From contig JAWLAY010000022.1 in assembly GCA_041395245.1 (NCBI GenBank), positions 1 to 64,000 of the forward strand: 64,000 nucleotides of DNA, read 5' to 3'. The stretch comes from Aquimonas sp041395245. GTDB taxonomy: Bacteria > Pseudomonadota > Gammaproteobacteria > Xanthomonadales > Xanthomonadaceae. Below, in pieces: positions 50,921-59,896 of the stretch; position 1 is the first letter of the stretch; every line of letters starts with the position of its first letter. The position numbers and the translations under genes were made by a program. The notes beneath the pieces are model-generated. The model worked only from the letters and a program-made list of their open reading frames with translations, was not told the origin of the DNA and did not search any database.

Positions 50921-53254
50921 TCACTCAAAACCGTTGCGGAAGATCACTGCGGGCGAGGCCAGCACAAAGTCCCAGATGCCACGACCATAGGTCGAGAATC
51001 GCGCCGTGTTCTGCGCGTCGACAAAGTCCACGTCCCAATACTCCTGTTCAGGCGCGCCGAGTTGACCGATGTCCTGCCAACGGTTGCCGTCGCGGTCGTA
51101 GTAGTAGGGGCCGAGTTGTGTCGCGGCAAACAGATGCTCGCCATCGGCCGACATGGCCAGATCGAACACCATGGTGTTGGGCAGGTCGGTACTCATGGCG
51201 GTGAAGCTGTCGCCATTGTTGGTCGACACGTACACGCCGGGACCGGAATAGCCCGAGCCAGCGACATAGATCGTGTTGCTGCGAACCGGATCGGGCAGGA
51301 TGCGATTGCCGAAGAAGAAATGGTTATCGGGCAGTCCTGTAGTGCGTTGGGACCACGTGCCGGCGCCCACCTGCCGGAAGAACGCGCCGTTGTCGTTGAT
51401 GGCGTAGCGCGTGCCGCCATTGGGAGAAAACGCCACGGCGGTCACTGCAGCCCCGAAGTCGAAACTGACTTCACTCGCCGAAAAGCTGCTGCCGTTGAAA
51501 CTCAGATCGATCAGATGTTGTCCGCTGCCGCTCAGCGAGCCACCTGCCAACAGAATGCGTCCGGCGTTGAGCGGGTCGACCGCCAGCGGGGGAATGAAAA
51601 ACCAGCCGGTGAAGTTATTGGCGTCGAAATCCCAACTGTGCAGACCCGACTGCGTGCCAGACCCAAGGTTGTTGTCGAGCATCGCAAAGCCGGGATAGAC
51701 CATCCAAAGGCGTTGATCGTCTTCGGACTCGAGGTGACCGTAGTCGCCGCTGATGGTCTGGACGAAGTTCTCGACGCTGCCGCTGGGCGAGAGCGCTTTC
51801 TGATAGCCCTGATCCTGCGCGCCCGCCAACAACAGATGCGGTGCGCTGCGGCGGGTGTAGCTGCCGTAGTACTGCGAGACGTTCATGCCGCTGAGATTGA
51901 GGTTCTGCACCGTCACCGCATGGTCACTCGATTCGTACAGCCCACCATCGGTGGCGATGTAGACCCGCTCATTGCCCTGCGCATTGCGCCAGACATCGAT
52001 GTTGGGGATGTCAGCGTGCAGCTTGCTGGCGGGTGCGCCGTAGTAGTCGACCCAGGAATTGACCAGCGACCAGCTACCGCCACCGTCGGCGGTGCGATAC
52101 AGGTCCACACCCCCTGCGTAGGCGCGATTGGCATCATTGCCGGATGACTCCGCCGAATTGAGCGTCATCAGCGTCGTCGGTACCGGCGTGCGGGCGGTCC
52201 AGGTCAAGCCGCCATCCAGCGAGCGGAACACGGCGGTCGTGCCTGTGTCCGGTCGGGAGTAGAAGGCATACAGAAAGGTCTGTCCCGACTGTACGCCGCC
52301 AGACAGTACAGTCTGTTCGTTGCCGCTCAGCGTGAATCCCAGACTGAGCGTGGACACCAGCACACGCGCATGCGTGCCGGGGGTCACCGTGTAGAGCTGG
52401 TTGCCATCCAGCAGGTACACGGTAGTGCTGTTGTAGCGCGGCGAGAAAATCGCCGTGGCGTGACGTTGACCGATGAACCCGACCGAGTTGAAGGTCGCAC
52501 CGCGATCGGTCGAGGCGAACAAGTGGGGTCGCCAACTCCCGGTGCCGGAATCGAAATGCACGCGCAGCAGATAGGCCTCGCTTTGCGCTTCATCCCGTGC
52601 GACCAGACCCATCGTGTACCAGGGATTGTTCAGCACAATGCCATTATTGATCGACCAAGTGACACCGCCATTGTCACTCCGGTAGACGCCAGCCGGACTG
52701 TCCGAGGCGACCAGCAGGCGTTCACCGGACGCCCCAGCCAGCCGCTCCAGGAAGCCCGCATTGCCTGCCGGATTGAAGCGCGCGCCATCGTTCGGACTGG
52801 TCCAATTCAACGCCGTGCGGTCGGCACGCCACACGTTGCCGCCGTGCGACAGCACGGTGAGACGGTTGTTCGCACTGTCCGATGCCGCGCCTGTCACGCG
52901 GCCTGCCTGGTTGCGACTGCCGCGCTCGACCCAGTTACCGCTCACGCTGGCCCTGATCGCGCGCCAGCTCAGTGGTGATTCGCCTGCGGCCAAGCGGCTC
53001 TCGCGCGATGCTTCACGCTCGGCAAAACGCTGCGCAACGAAGGCCGCATCCTGCGCCCGCCAATCGACATCGGGTGCGGCGCGGTGGATGGTCTCGATCC
53101 ACGCCTGCCGCCGTTGCTTGAAGTCATCCCCGCGCTCGCCGGGCTGATCGGACAGCGGGGGCGGCGTACGGATGGACTGCGTGCAACCGACCAGCAGTCC
53201 CGCAGCAAGGAAGCTCGCACCGACGACGGCGCGCAGAGCGTGTCTATCAAGCAT
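50921..53254 (-). CDS. Secreted BNR/sortilin-like repeat lipoprotein
   Basis: I chose ATG 53254, which starts a lipoprotein signal (SFLAAGLLVGC, Cys24). The 777-residue product carries many beta-propeller repeats of the BNR/Asp-box type (S-x-D-x-G-x-T-F/W, for example YRSDNGGVTW, FASTDRGATF, FRSLDGGLTW, YVSTNNGDSF), spread over residues about 170-750. The C-terminal end IFRNGFE is a short motif I associate with secreted proteins of this order. Asp-box propellers occur in sialidases and Vps10 proteins, but no glycosidase catalytic residues are evident. It is likely surface-attached, ligand unknown. Confidence 0.78.
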   Translation of the reverse strand: MLDRHALRAVVGASFLAAGLLVGCTQSIRTPPPLSDQPGERGDDFKQRRQAWIETIHRAAPDVDWRAQDAAFVAQRFAEREASRESRLAAGESPLSWRAIRASVSGNWVERGSRNQAGRVTGAASDSANNRLTVLSHGGNVWRADRTALNWTSPNDGARFNPAGNAGFLERLAGASGERLLVASDSPAGVYRSDNGGVTWSINNGIVLNNPWYTMGLVARDEAQSEAYLLRVHFDSGTGSWRPHLFASTDRGATFNSVGFIGQRHATAIFSPRYNSTTVYLLDGNQLYTVTPGTHARVLVSTLSLGFTLSGNEQTVLSGGVQSGQTFLYAFYSRPDTGTTAVFRSLDGGLTWTARTPVPTTLMTLNSAESSGNDANRAYAGGVDLYRTADGGGSWSLVNSWVDYYGAPASKLHADIPNIDVWRNAQGNERVYIATDGGLYESSDHAVTVQNLNLSGMNVSQYYGSYTRRSAPHLLLAGAQDQGYQKALSPSGSVENFVQTISGDYGHLESEDDQRLWMVYPGFAMLDNNLGSGTQSGLHSWDFDANNFTGWFFIPPLAVDPLNAGRILLAGGSLSGSGQHLIDLSFNGSSFSASEVSFDFGAAVTAVAFSPNGGTRYAINDNGAFFRQVGAGTWSQRTTGLPDNHFFFGNRILPDPVRSNTIYVAGSGYSGPGVYVSTNNGDSFTAMSTDLPNTMVFDLAMSADGEHLFAATQLGPYYYDRDGNRWQDIGQLGAPEQEYWDVDFVDAQNTARFSTYGRGIWDFVLASPAVIFRNGFE

Positions 53255-53457
53255 GGATGTTCCCCATCCGTTGAGTACGGCTGATTGTCCAGAACGCGAC
53301 CCGGTCCACAAGTCAGGAGATTGTTCGCAGATGTGAAAGACTCCGACGCCCGTGTCAGTAAGGAAAGCGCTAGCGGCTGCCCTTCTCCCGCAGGGGGCGT
53401 TGGCAGATCGCGCGAATCAGGCATCGGGAAGTGGTATCGCCCCTCGTTTCGTTCCCC

Positions 53458-53496
53458 AAAAACACCACACCCCGCCAGATGGCGGGGTGTGGTGTT
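53458..53496 (-). terminator. Rho-independent terminator for the 1078-residue propeller gene
   Basis: A perfect 16-bp stem (AACACCACACCCCGCC with its complement) has a 4-nt loop at 53461-53496. On the minus strand it is followed by a T-run, just after the stop of the gene at 53515. Confidence 0.9.
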
Positions 53497-53514
53497 CAGC
53501 ACGGCGTCAGTGCC

Positions 53515-56500
53515 TCAATGCCAGAGCCGCAATCCCGATAGCGGGTGACGGTAGAAGGGTTTGGGGCGCGAAATGCCGCCCTCGACGCCATCGGCACTCG
53601 ACACATCGGCCATCGGTGGCATGCCGCCCTGCGGCGGCCAGGTGATCTCGGGCAGACCGGCTTTCCGCAGGCCTTCGTTGATCTTGCCAAGGTGTTTGTT
53701 CTCGACCTCGGCGTAACGGTCGTTGATCGCACTCAGCTCGCCTTCGAGCACATCGATACGTGCCAGTTGGTAGTCGGTAGGACGACCGTCGTAGCCCATG
53801 ATCGCGCCGTACAGCGTGTCGGTGTGCTCGCGCAGACGTTCCTCGCCGGTGATGGCGCCGCCTTCCTTGGTGGCGACGATGTCCTTGCGAACCGCTTCGG
53901 CGGCGTCCGCGAAGGCATTCAACTGTGTACGCAGACGATCCTTCTCCGGCAGCTTGGCGGCGATCGCACTGGCCATCATGCGGCTGTACTGGATGCGGTC
54001 GGTCAGATCGGTCATGCGACCGAACAGGCCGTGCACGCGCATCGCGGCCTCAAACTGCGCGGTGCGATCCGCGTCGTTGTAGTCGGCACGGCGATCCAGT
54101 CCGATCACCAGCGGGGTCTCGTAAACCTGCTTGTTCTTGGTCATGCGTACCGTGTAGGTGCCAGGCAGTACGCGCGGTCCCTGCGTGCCCGAGAAGGCGA
54201 CCTGGGCGGCTTTGGGAACACGCGGTGGCTTGACGCGCATCGACCAGGTGATGCGATTGATGCCGCGACGCTTGGAGGCGGGCAGGGTGTCGATCACTTC
54301 ACCGTCCGGCCCGATGATCTCGATCTTGAGTTCACCGAACAGGTGGCGGGTGCGCTGGTAGTAGGTGATGGTGGCGCCGCCGGGCGGATTTTCACCGACG
54401 AAGACCGCGTCGCCGTCCGACCAGCCGCCCACACCGGAAAGCCGTTGCTGGGTCGCGCGGTTGGGCAGGAAGGCGGCATCGGCCGTCAGCAGTTCGGTGT
54501 CGAAGCGACGCAGCGAGGAGATGTCATCGATGATCCAGATGCCGCGACCATGCGTGCCCAGCACCAGGTCGCCTTCGCGGGCCTGCACGGCGATATCGCG
54601 GACTGCCACAGCCGGGAAGTTGCTGCCCTTGTACTGCGCCCAGTGCTGACCGCCATCGATGCTGATCCACAGGCCGAATTCGGTGCCGAGGAACAGCAGA
54701 TTCCGGTCGGCGCTGTCTTCGCGGATCACGTGGGCGTAACCGCGAATGCCCAGTTCCTCGCTGGCAATGCGTGTCCAGTTCTGGCCGAAGTCATTGGTGC
54801 GGAACACGTAGGGCGTCTGATCGCCTTCGGTGTGACGATCAAAGGCGACATAGGCGACGCCAGCATCGAAACGGCTGGCCTCGACCCAGGACACCCAGCT
54901 TCCCGCGGGTACGCCCTTGATGCGCTTGATGACGTTGTTCCAGTTTGCGCCGCCGTCGCGGGTGATCTGCACGTTGCCGTCATCCGTGCCGACCCAGATC
55001 AAGTTCGGATCAAGCGGCGATTCGGAGATGCTGTAGATCGTGGTGTGCATTTCTGCCGAGGAGTTGTCGACGGTGATGCCTCCCGATTTTTCCTGCTGCT
55101 GGCGAGCCAGTGAATTGGTGCTGAGGTCGGGCGAGATGCGTTGCCACGTGGTGCCCTGATCCTGCGAGCGGAACAGATACTGCGCACCGATGTAGATCGT
55201 GCCGGGGCGCGAGGGGCTCTGGTGCAGCGGCGTGTTCCAGTTGAATCGCAGCTTTTCGCCCGCGCCTGCGGTGGGTTGGATAGAGCGCGTGTTCTTGGTT
55301 TCCAGGTCGATGCGCGCGATGTTGCCGCCCTGGTATTCGGCGTAGACGATGGTCGGGTCCTTGCCGTCGGGAATCACCCAGAAGCCGTCACCGCCGTAGA
55401 GGTTTTCCCAGCGCTGGTTGCTGATACCGCCGGGATAGGCCGAGTCGCCGATCCACGAACTGTTGTCCTGCAATCCGCCATACACGTGATACGGGTCGGC
55501 ATTGTCGACCGACACATGATAGAACTGGCTGATCGGCAGATTGTTGGCCTTCCACCAGCGGCCACCACCGTCCTTGCTGAACCACAGCCCGCCGTCATCG
55601 CCCATGATCACGTCTTTCGGATTGGTCGGGTTGATCCACACATCGTGCGAGTCGGCATGCGTGCTGCCTGCGGCATCGGAGAAACTCTTGCCGCCGTCTT
55701 CGCTGACGATCAGCCGCAGATTGGTCTTGAACAGGCGTTCCGGGTTGGTCGGATCAACGATCAGGTTGGCGAAATAGAACGGACGCCAGACCATCATCTG
55801 GCTCTTGTCGCGGGCCTCCCATGTTTTGCCACCATCGTTGGAGCGGTACAGCGCACTGTCTTCGCCTTCGATGAAGGCATACACGATGCTGGCATCCGAG
55901 GGCGCAAATTCCACCTCGATACGTCCCCACGGACCTTTGGGCAGGCCGGGCGCGTTGTCGGCAGTCAGCGACTGGAAGCTCTTGCCACCGTCTTCGGTGA
56001 CATACAGCGCGCTGCCGCTGCGTGATTGCGGGCCTTCGCCGCCAGAGCGGAAGGTCCAACCGCGACGGCGGAAGTCCCAGGTGCCGACCATCAGACGTTC
56101 CGGATTGGACGGATCGAAGCTGATGCCAGAGCAGCCGGTCGACAGGTTCACGGCCTTCAGGATGTGCTGCCAGCTCGCGCCGCCATCGGTGGTCTTGTAA
56201 AGCCCGCGATCCGCCGAGTCGGACCACAGCTTGCCGGGTACACAGACATAGGCCGTGTTGCTGTCCGTGGGATGCACGAGGATCTTGGCGATGCGCTCGC
56301 TGTTGGGCAGGCCGAGGTACTGCCAGCTCTCGCCGCCGTCGGTGGAGCGATACACGCCGTTGCCGACCGAAACCGAGTTGCGGGTCCACGATTCGCCGGT
56401 GCCAACCCAGACGTTGCGAGGGTTTTGCGGATCCAGCGTGATGGCGCCAATTGACTGCACCGGCTCGCGGTCGAATACCGGCTTGAAGCGCGTGCCGCCA

Positions 56501-56751
56501 TCGACGGACTTCCAGACGCCGCCACTGGCTGCGCCAACGAAAATCGTCTGCTGGCCGTCTGCCACATGCACCGCGAGCGCCGAAATGCGACCGCTCATGG
56601 CGGCCGAACCGATATTGCGCGCAGGCAGGCCGGAAATTGTGCCGCTGTCGAAGCGTGGTGCAACCGGCGGGGCGGCTTCGCTGGCAGAGACGGTCGCCGC
56701 CGTCAGGCCGACCAGGGAGAGGGACAGCGGAATGATGCGTGAGAGATTCAT
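53515..56751 (-). CDS. Large secreted WD40/YVTN/BNR-repeat (sortilin-like) protein
   Basis: The 1078-residue product has a signal peptide (ending TVSASEA, about 26) and two successive propellers with Asp-box repeats (GGVWKSVDGGTRF, GVYRSTDGGESW, LYKTTDGGASW, LYRSNDGGKTWEA, FRSQDQGTTW). A C-terminal region follows from about 790 (TITYYQRTRHLFGELKIEIIGPDGEVIDTLPAS...INRITWSMRV) resembling a beta-sandwich, then a helical tail. This architecture is common in secreted 'glycosyl hydrolase/exo-alpha-sialidase' labels, but the enzymatic claim is weak. It forms a two-gene unit with the LolA-like gene, 11 bp apart. Confidence 0.85.
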   Translation of the reverse strand: MNLSRIIPLSLSLVGLTAATVSASEAAPPVAPRFDSGTISGLPARNIGSAAMSGRISALAVHVADGQQTIFVGAASGGVWKSVDGGTRFKPVFDREPVQSIGAITLDPQNPRNVWVGTGESWTRNSVSVGNGVYRSTDGGESWQYLGLPNSERIAKILVHPTDSNTAYVCVPGKLWSDSADRGLYKTTDGGASWQHILKAVNLSTGCSGISFDPSNPERLMVGTWDFRRRGWTFRSGGEGPQSRSGSALYVTEDGGKSFQSLTADNAPGLPKGPWGRIEVEFAPSDASIVYAFIEGEDSALYRSNDGGKTWEARDKSQMMVWRPFYFANLIVDPTNPERLFKTNLRLIVSEDGGKSFSDAAGSTHADSHDVWINPTNPKDVIMGDDGGLWFSKDGGGRWWKANNLPISQFYHVSVDNADPYHVYGGLQDNSSWIGDSAYPGGISNQRWENLYGGDGFWVIPDGKDPTIVYAEYQGGNIARIDLETKNTRSIQPTAGAGEKLRFNWNTPLHQSPSRPGTIYIGAQYLFRSQDQGTTWQRISPDLSTNSLARQQQEKSGGITVDNSSAEMHTTIYSISESPLDPNLIWVGTDDGNVQITRDGGANWNNVIKRIKGVPAGSWVSWVEASRFDAGVAYVAFDRHTEGDQTPYVFRTNDFGQNWTRIASEELGIRGYAHVIREDSADRNLLFLGTEFGLWISIDGGQHWAQYKGSNFPAVAVRDIAVQAREGDLVLGTHGRGIWIIDDISSLRRFDTELLTADAAFLPNRATQQRLSGVGGWSDGDAVFVGENPPGGATITYYQRTRHLFGELKIEIIGPDGEVIDTLPASKRRGINRITWSMRVKPPRVPKAAQVAFSGTQGPRVLPGTYTVRMTKNKQVYETPLVIGLDRRADYNDADRTAQFEAAMRVHGLFGRMTDLTDRIQYSRMMASAIAAKLPEKDRLRTQLNAFADAAEAVRKDIVATKEGGAITGEERLREHTDTLYGAIMGYDGRPTDYQLARIDVLEGELSAINDRYAEVENKHLGKINEGLRKAGLPEITWPPQGGMPPMADVSSADGVEGGISRPKPFYRHPLSGLRLWH

Positions 56752-56762
56752 GGTCGCCTCGC

Positions 56763-57500
56763 TCAGGGTTGGGTCGGGAACGCGAACAACGCGTCATCGA
56801 TGTCGGTGTTCACCTCGGCCCGTTCGACCACGATCTTCTGACCGCGCGGACCGCCCTTGGGGCCACTCTCCACCGCGAAGGGCAGATACACGCCATTGAT
56901 CTGTTCGTAGTTGCCGAGATCGGTTTCCATCTCGGTTTCGATGCCACGGCGTTTCATCTGCGTGGTGACACGGATTTCAAGAAAGTAATCCGGGTCGAGA
57001 TAGCGATACTGGATGTCACCGTTCGACAGGGTGAGCTTGAGCTTGTGTGCCTCGGTGCCGTCGACATCTTCGGTGCCCAGGTATTCCACCTGATGGCCCT
57101 TCTCGCGCCAGTCCACCAGCGGTCCGTCGATGTCGGCATCCACCTGCATGCCCTTGGTATCCTCGGCGCTGAGACGCTCGGGATCGCGTCGACCCTGAAA
57201 CGGCGAAATGGTCCAGCCTTCCTTGCCATCGTAGGCGCTGATCTGGGTCAGACCCTGCAGACTGGCTTCGGTGCGTTGCTTCAGGCCGCGCTCGGTCATG
57301 TTGACGAAGCCGAGGTCGACCGAGAAATCGCCGCCGGAGAAGTTCATGCGGCCATGCAGGGTGACGGACTGGATGGCGCGAAGCGCCTCGATGCCGCCAC
57401 GCGCATCGATGTTCTTTTGAACCAACTCGTCCACGGTCGTGGCCGAGGCTGTTGCAGTCGCGGCAAGCGCGAGCGCAACGCACAGTATCAGGCGTCGCAT
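56763..57500 (-). CDS. LolA-like periplasmic protein
   Basis: The 245-residue product has a signal peptide (ending TASATT, about residue 20), then TVDELVQKNIDARGGIEALRAIQSVTLHGRM, the opening of the LolA/LolB-like outer-membrane lipoprotein-sorting fold. It continues with a half-barrel pattern (WTISPFQGRRDPERLSAEDTKG; YLDPDYFLEIRVTTQMKRRGIETEMETDLGNYEQINGVYLPF). This subfamily is often found next to secreted enzymes rather than in Lol transport. It lies directly upstream of the propeller gene, probably in one operon. Confidence 0.8.
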   Translation of the reverse strand: MRRLILCVALALAATATASATTVDELVQKNIDARGGIEALRAIQSVTLHGRMNFSGGDFSVDLGFVNMTERGLKQRTEASLQGLTQISAYDGKEGWTISPFQGRRDPERLSAEDTKGMQVDADIDGPLVDWREKGHQVEYLGTEDVDGTEAHKLKLTLSNGDIQYRYLDPDYFLEIRVTTQMKRRGIETEMETDLGNYEQINGVYLPFAVESGPKGGPRGQKIVVERAEVNTDIDDALFAFPTQP

Positions 57501-57616
57501 GGGTAGCTCCCCTCGTCAGTTGAAACAGTGACCGCAGGCTTGCGGCCATCGGACACGCTACGCCGACCTTCCCGTTCTCTCATGCGGCGAAAGTCACGTT
57601 CGCTTTCGGGCGATCC

Positions 57617-57649
57617 AAAAAACAAGAGGCCCGCATCCTGCGGGCCTCT
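57617..57649 (-). terminator. Rho-independent terminator after the Gly/Ala-rich gene
   Basis: AGAGGCCCGC and GCGGGCCTCT form a 10-bp stem with a 5-nt loop. An A-run at 57617-57622 gives a U-tract on the minus strand. The rest of the 57501-57838 gap shows no gene. Confidence 0.85.
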
Positions 57650-57838
57650 CGCGCTTCGGGGGAGAGAAGCGTTGGTGGGTGACGTCACCTCCGGGGGAGA
57701 CAGAGGGAATGTTTCGCCAACCCTGAGCGACTGTGGAGAGTCAGCGCTCAAGTGCATTATCGACATAAATTCATTGCAATTGAGCGACATACGCACGTTT
57801 TTGGGTCAGGAGTTTCCCCACAGCTGTCAGTGCGTGGA

Positions 57839-58450
57839 CTACCACTGCGGGCAAGGCACGACGTTGCCGCTGGCGTCGGTGCAGGTTCGTGTCACCGTAC
57901 GCCCGTCCTGCGTCACCTGGGTGTCGGTGTTCACACTGCCCTGTTGTCCAGATGCCGAGGTGTTGCGACCGAATCCCTGACCCGTGGCGTAGCCGGTTTG
58001 GCTGTTGAGCGAGCCGCCCGCTGCACCCTGTGCCGAGGTGCTGCGACCGCCCGCAACATTGCCCGCGCTGTCGCGGGTGAAACCGCCGCTGGTTTGCGCA
58101 CTGCCATTGGGGCCTTGCGCCGCTGCGCCACTCTGGTGCTGTGCCGAACCGTCGGCGTTCCACGTCGTTGCGCCGCCGCGCGCGCCATACCCGCCCTCCG
58201 GTGTACGTATCGCGCCCCCGCTTGCGGCTTGGCCGTTGCCCTGACCGTCCGTGGTGTAGCCGCGACCACGTGCGGCGGCGCCACCGTTGGGGCCGCGGAC
58301 CGCACTGGCGCTGCCACCGGTCACGCCGCCCTGGGCGTTGGCCGTGGCACCGCGTGCCTTGATACGACCGGTGGCATCGGCGTCGTTGTAGGGGGCCAGG
58401 GCCAGCAGGATGAGGGCGGCAAGGCTGAGATGGCGAAGGTTCTTGATCAT
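57839..58450 (-). CDS. Gly/Ala-rich low-complexity secreted protein
   Basis: The 203-residue product has a signal peptide (cleavage near DADATG, about 26). The long Gly/Ala/Thr/Gln/Ser repeat body has recurring units such as ARGATANAQGGVTGG, RGPNGGAAARGRG and QGPNGSAQTSGG, each with NG or DG turns. It ends in a short Cys-containing tail (TCTDASGNVVPCPQW). The pattern recalls beta-helical or adhesin-like passenger repeats. There is no enzymatic motif. It is transcribed with the Spy-like gene upstream or from its own promoter in the 48-bp gap. Confidence 0.75.
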   Translation of the reverse strand: MIKNLRHLSLAALILLALAPYNDADATGRIKARGATANAQGGVTGGSASAVRGPNGGAAARGRGYTTDGQGNGQAASGGAIRTPEGGYGARGGATTWNADGSAQHQSGAAAQGPNGSAQTSGGFTRDSAGNVAGGRSTSAQGAAGGSLNSQTGYATGQGFGRNTSASGQQGSVNTDTQVTQDGRTVTRTCTDASGNVVPCPQW

Positions 58451-58498
58451 GGGTTTTCTCCTGAATGGGGTTTGGGAAGCGTGTTGGAAGACACCCTG

Positions 58499-59002
58499 TC
58501 AGGGTGCGGTAGTGGCAAGTTGCAACAAGGTGTCGCGCAGTGATTCGGCACGTTCCATGCGACGGATCAGTTCTTCACGCAGAACGGCCTGTTGTTCGGC
58601 GGAGAGGGTTTCGTAGAAGGCCAGCTTGCGTGCGCGCAGTGCACGCTGGTCGGCCATCCAGAGGTCGACTTCGGTCTCCAGCGTCGCGGCAAGTCCCGCA
58701 AGGTCGGCATCAGGCGCGGACAGTTCGGAGCGCGCGAGATCCGCCGCCTCGCTCAACTGGGATCGTCCCTGCATGAACAACGCCCGCTGCTCGGCCTGCA
58801 GCGCTTGCCACGCGGCGGTTTGGGACGTATTGAGATGCAGTGATGCCTGCAGCTCGGCTTGATGTTGCAGCCACTGCTGTAGGAGCTGCAGGCGTTGCAG
58901 GCTAGGCGGCTGGCTTCCGGCCCAGGCCGCTCCTGCCATGACCAAGGCGCCGGCGACCACCCAGCGCGCGCCTGGAGTGAGCGATCGAATCGAATAGGAC
59001 AT
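58499..59002 (-). CDS. Spy/CpxP-like periplasmic protein
   Basis: The start is ATG 59002 or 59008. The product of about 167 residues has a signal peptide (ending GAAWAGS, about 29) and an all-helical mature part. It has two LTxxQ-like motifs (LNTSQTAAWQAL and LSAEQQAVLREEL), the hallmark of Spy/CpxP/zinc-resistance chaperones. It is divergent from the OmpR/EnvZ-like pair with 183 bp between, like cpxP and cpxRA in E. coli, so feedback on that two-component system is plausible. Confidence 0.82.
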   Translation of the reverse strand: MSYSIRSLTPGARWVVAGALVMAGAAWAGSQPPSLQRLQLLQQWLQHQAELQASLHLNTSQTAAWQALQAEQRALFMQGRSQLSEAADLARSELSAPDADLAGLAATLETEVDLWMADQRALRARKLAFYETLSAEQQAVLREELIRRMERAESLRDTLLQLATTAP

Positions 59003-59185
59003 GAACATCTACCGATAGGCCGCCAATTGCGGCAGGGATAGCGTGTGCCGCAGATGTTCGCCAACTGTGTCGTGGCAGCCGCAATTTGTAAGCAGATGTT
59101 GCAAGCGCGGCTTGCTGCAATCTCTGCTTGCACCGCCGCTGCTCACGGTCTTGCTGCCGATCGTGTCGCGCGCCATCCTGCAGCC

Positions 59186-59896
59186 ATGACCGAACCTCTG
59201 ATCCTGCTGGTCGAAGATGACTCCCGCTTGCGCGACTTGTTGCAGCGCTACCTGGAGTCGCAGGCCCTGCGTGTCCGTGCGGTGGCGAACCTTGCAGGGA
59301 TGCGCGCCCAACTGGCCCAGCATCATGTCGATCTGATCGTGCTCGATCTGATGCTGCCGGATGGCGATGGTTTGACGGCGTGTCGCGATCTTCGCGCCGC
59401 TGGTGAAGCCACGCCGATCCTGATTCTCACTGCGCGCGGTGACGATGTGGATCGGATTATCGGACTGGAGATCGGTGCCGATGACTATCTTCCAAAGCCC
59501 TGCAATCCGCGCGAGCTGCTCGCCCGCATCCGCGCCATCCTGCGGCGTCAGCGGCCCATTTCCGCGGTGGCGGATGCCGAAGCGGTGGCCGTCCGGTTCG
59601 GTGACTGCGTAGTCAATCCAGCGCAGCGCACGCTATTCCGTCATGGCGAGGAAGTCCGTCTGACCACCGGCGAATTCGCCTTGCTCTGGGTGTTGCTGCA
59701 ACACCCGCGACGCCCTTTGAGTCGCGACCAGCTACTCAATCTGGCGCGCGGCCGGGACCATGAAGGCCAGGATCGCGCCATCGATGTGATGCTTTCGCGG
59801 CTGCGCAAACTGGTCGAGCCGGACCCGCGCACGCCGCGCTACCTGCAGACTGTTTGGGGGCATGGTTACATGTTCGTGCCGGATGCCGAGGCGTGA
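59186..59896 (+). CDS. OmpR-family response regulator
   Basis: I chose ATG 59186; the frame extends upstream into sequence without family resemblance. The 236-residue product has a receiver domain with phospho-acceptor Asp54 (LIVLDLMLPDGD), acidic residues at 10-11, the switch T in ILILTARGDD and Lys in YLPKPCNPREL. A C-terminal winged helix follows (LTTGEFALLWVLLQHPRRPLSRDQLL ... RAIDVMLSRLRKLVEPDP...YLQTVWGHGYMF). Its stop overlaps the kinase GTG start by 4 bp. It is divergent from the Spy-like gene it may regulate. Confidence 0.95.
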   Translation: MTEPLILLVEDDSRLRDLLQRYLESQALRVRAVANLAGMRAQLAQHHVDLIVLDLMLPDGDGLTACRDLRAAGEATPILILTARGDDVDRIIGLEIGADDYLPKPCNPRELLARIRAILRRQRPISAVADAEAVAVRFGDCVVNPAQRTLFRHGEEVRLTTGEFALLWVLLQHPRRPLSRDQLLNLARGRDHEGQDRAIDVMLSRLRKLVEPDPRTPRYLQTVWGHGYMFVPDAEA

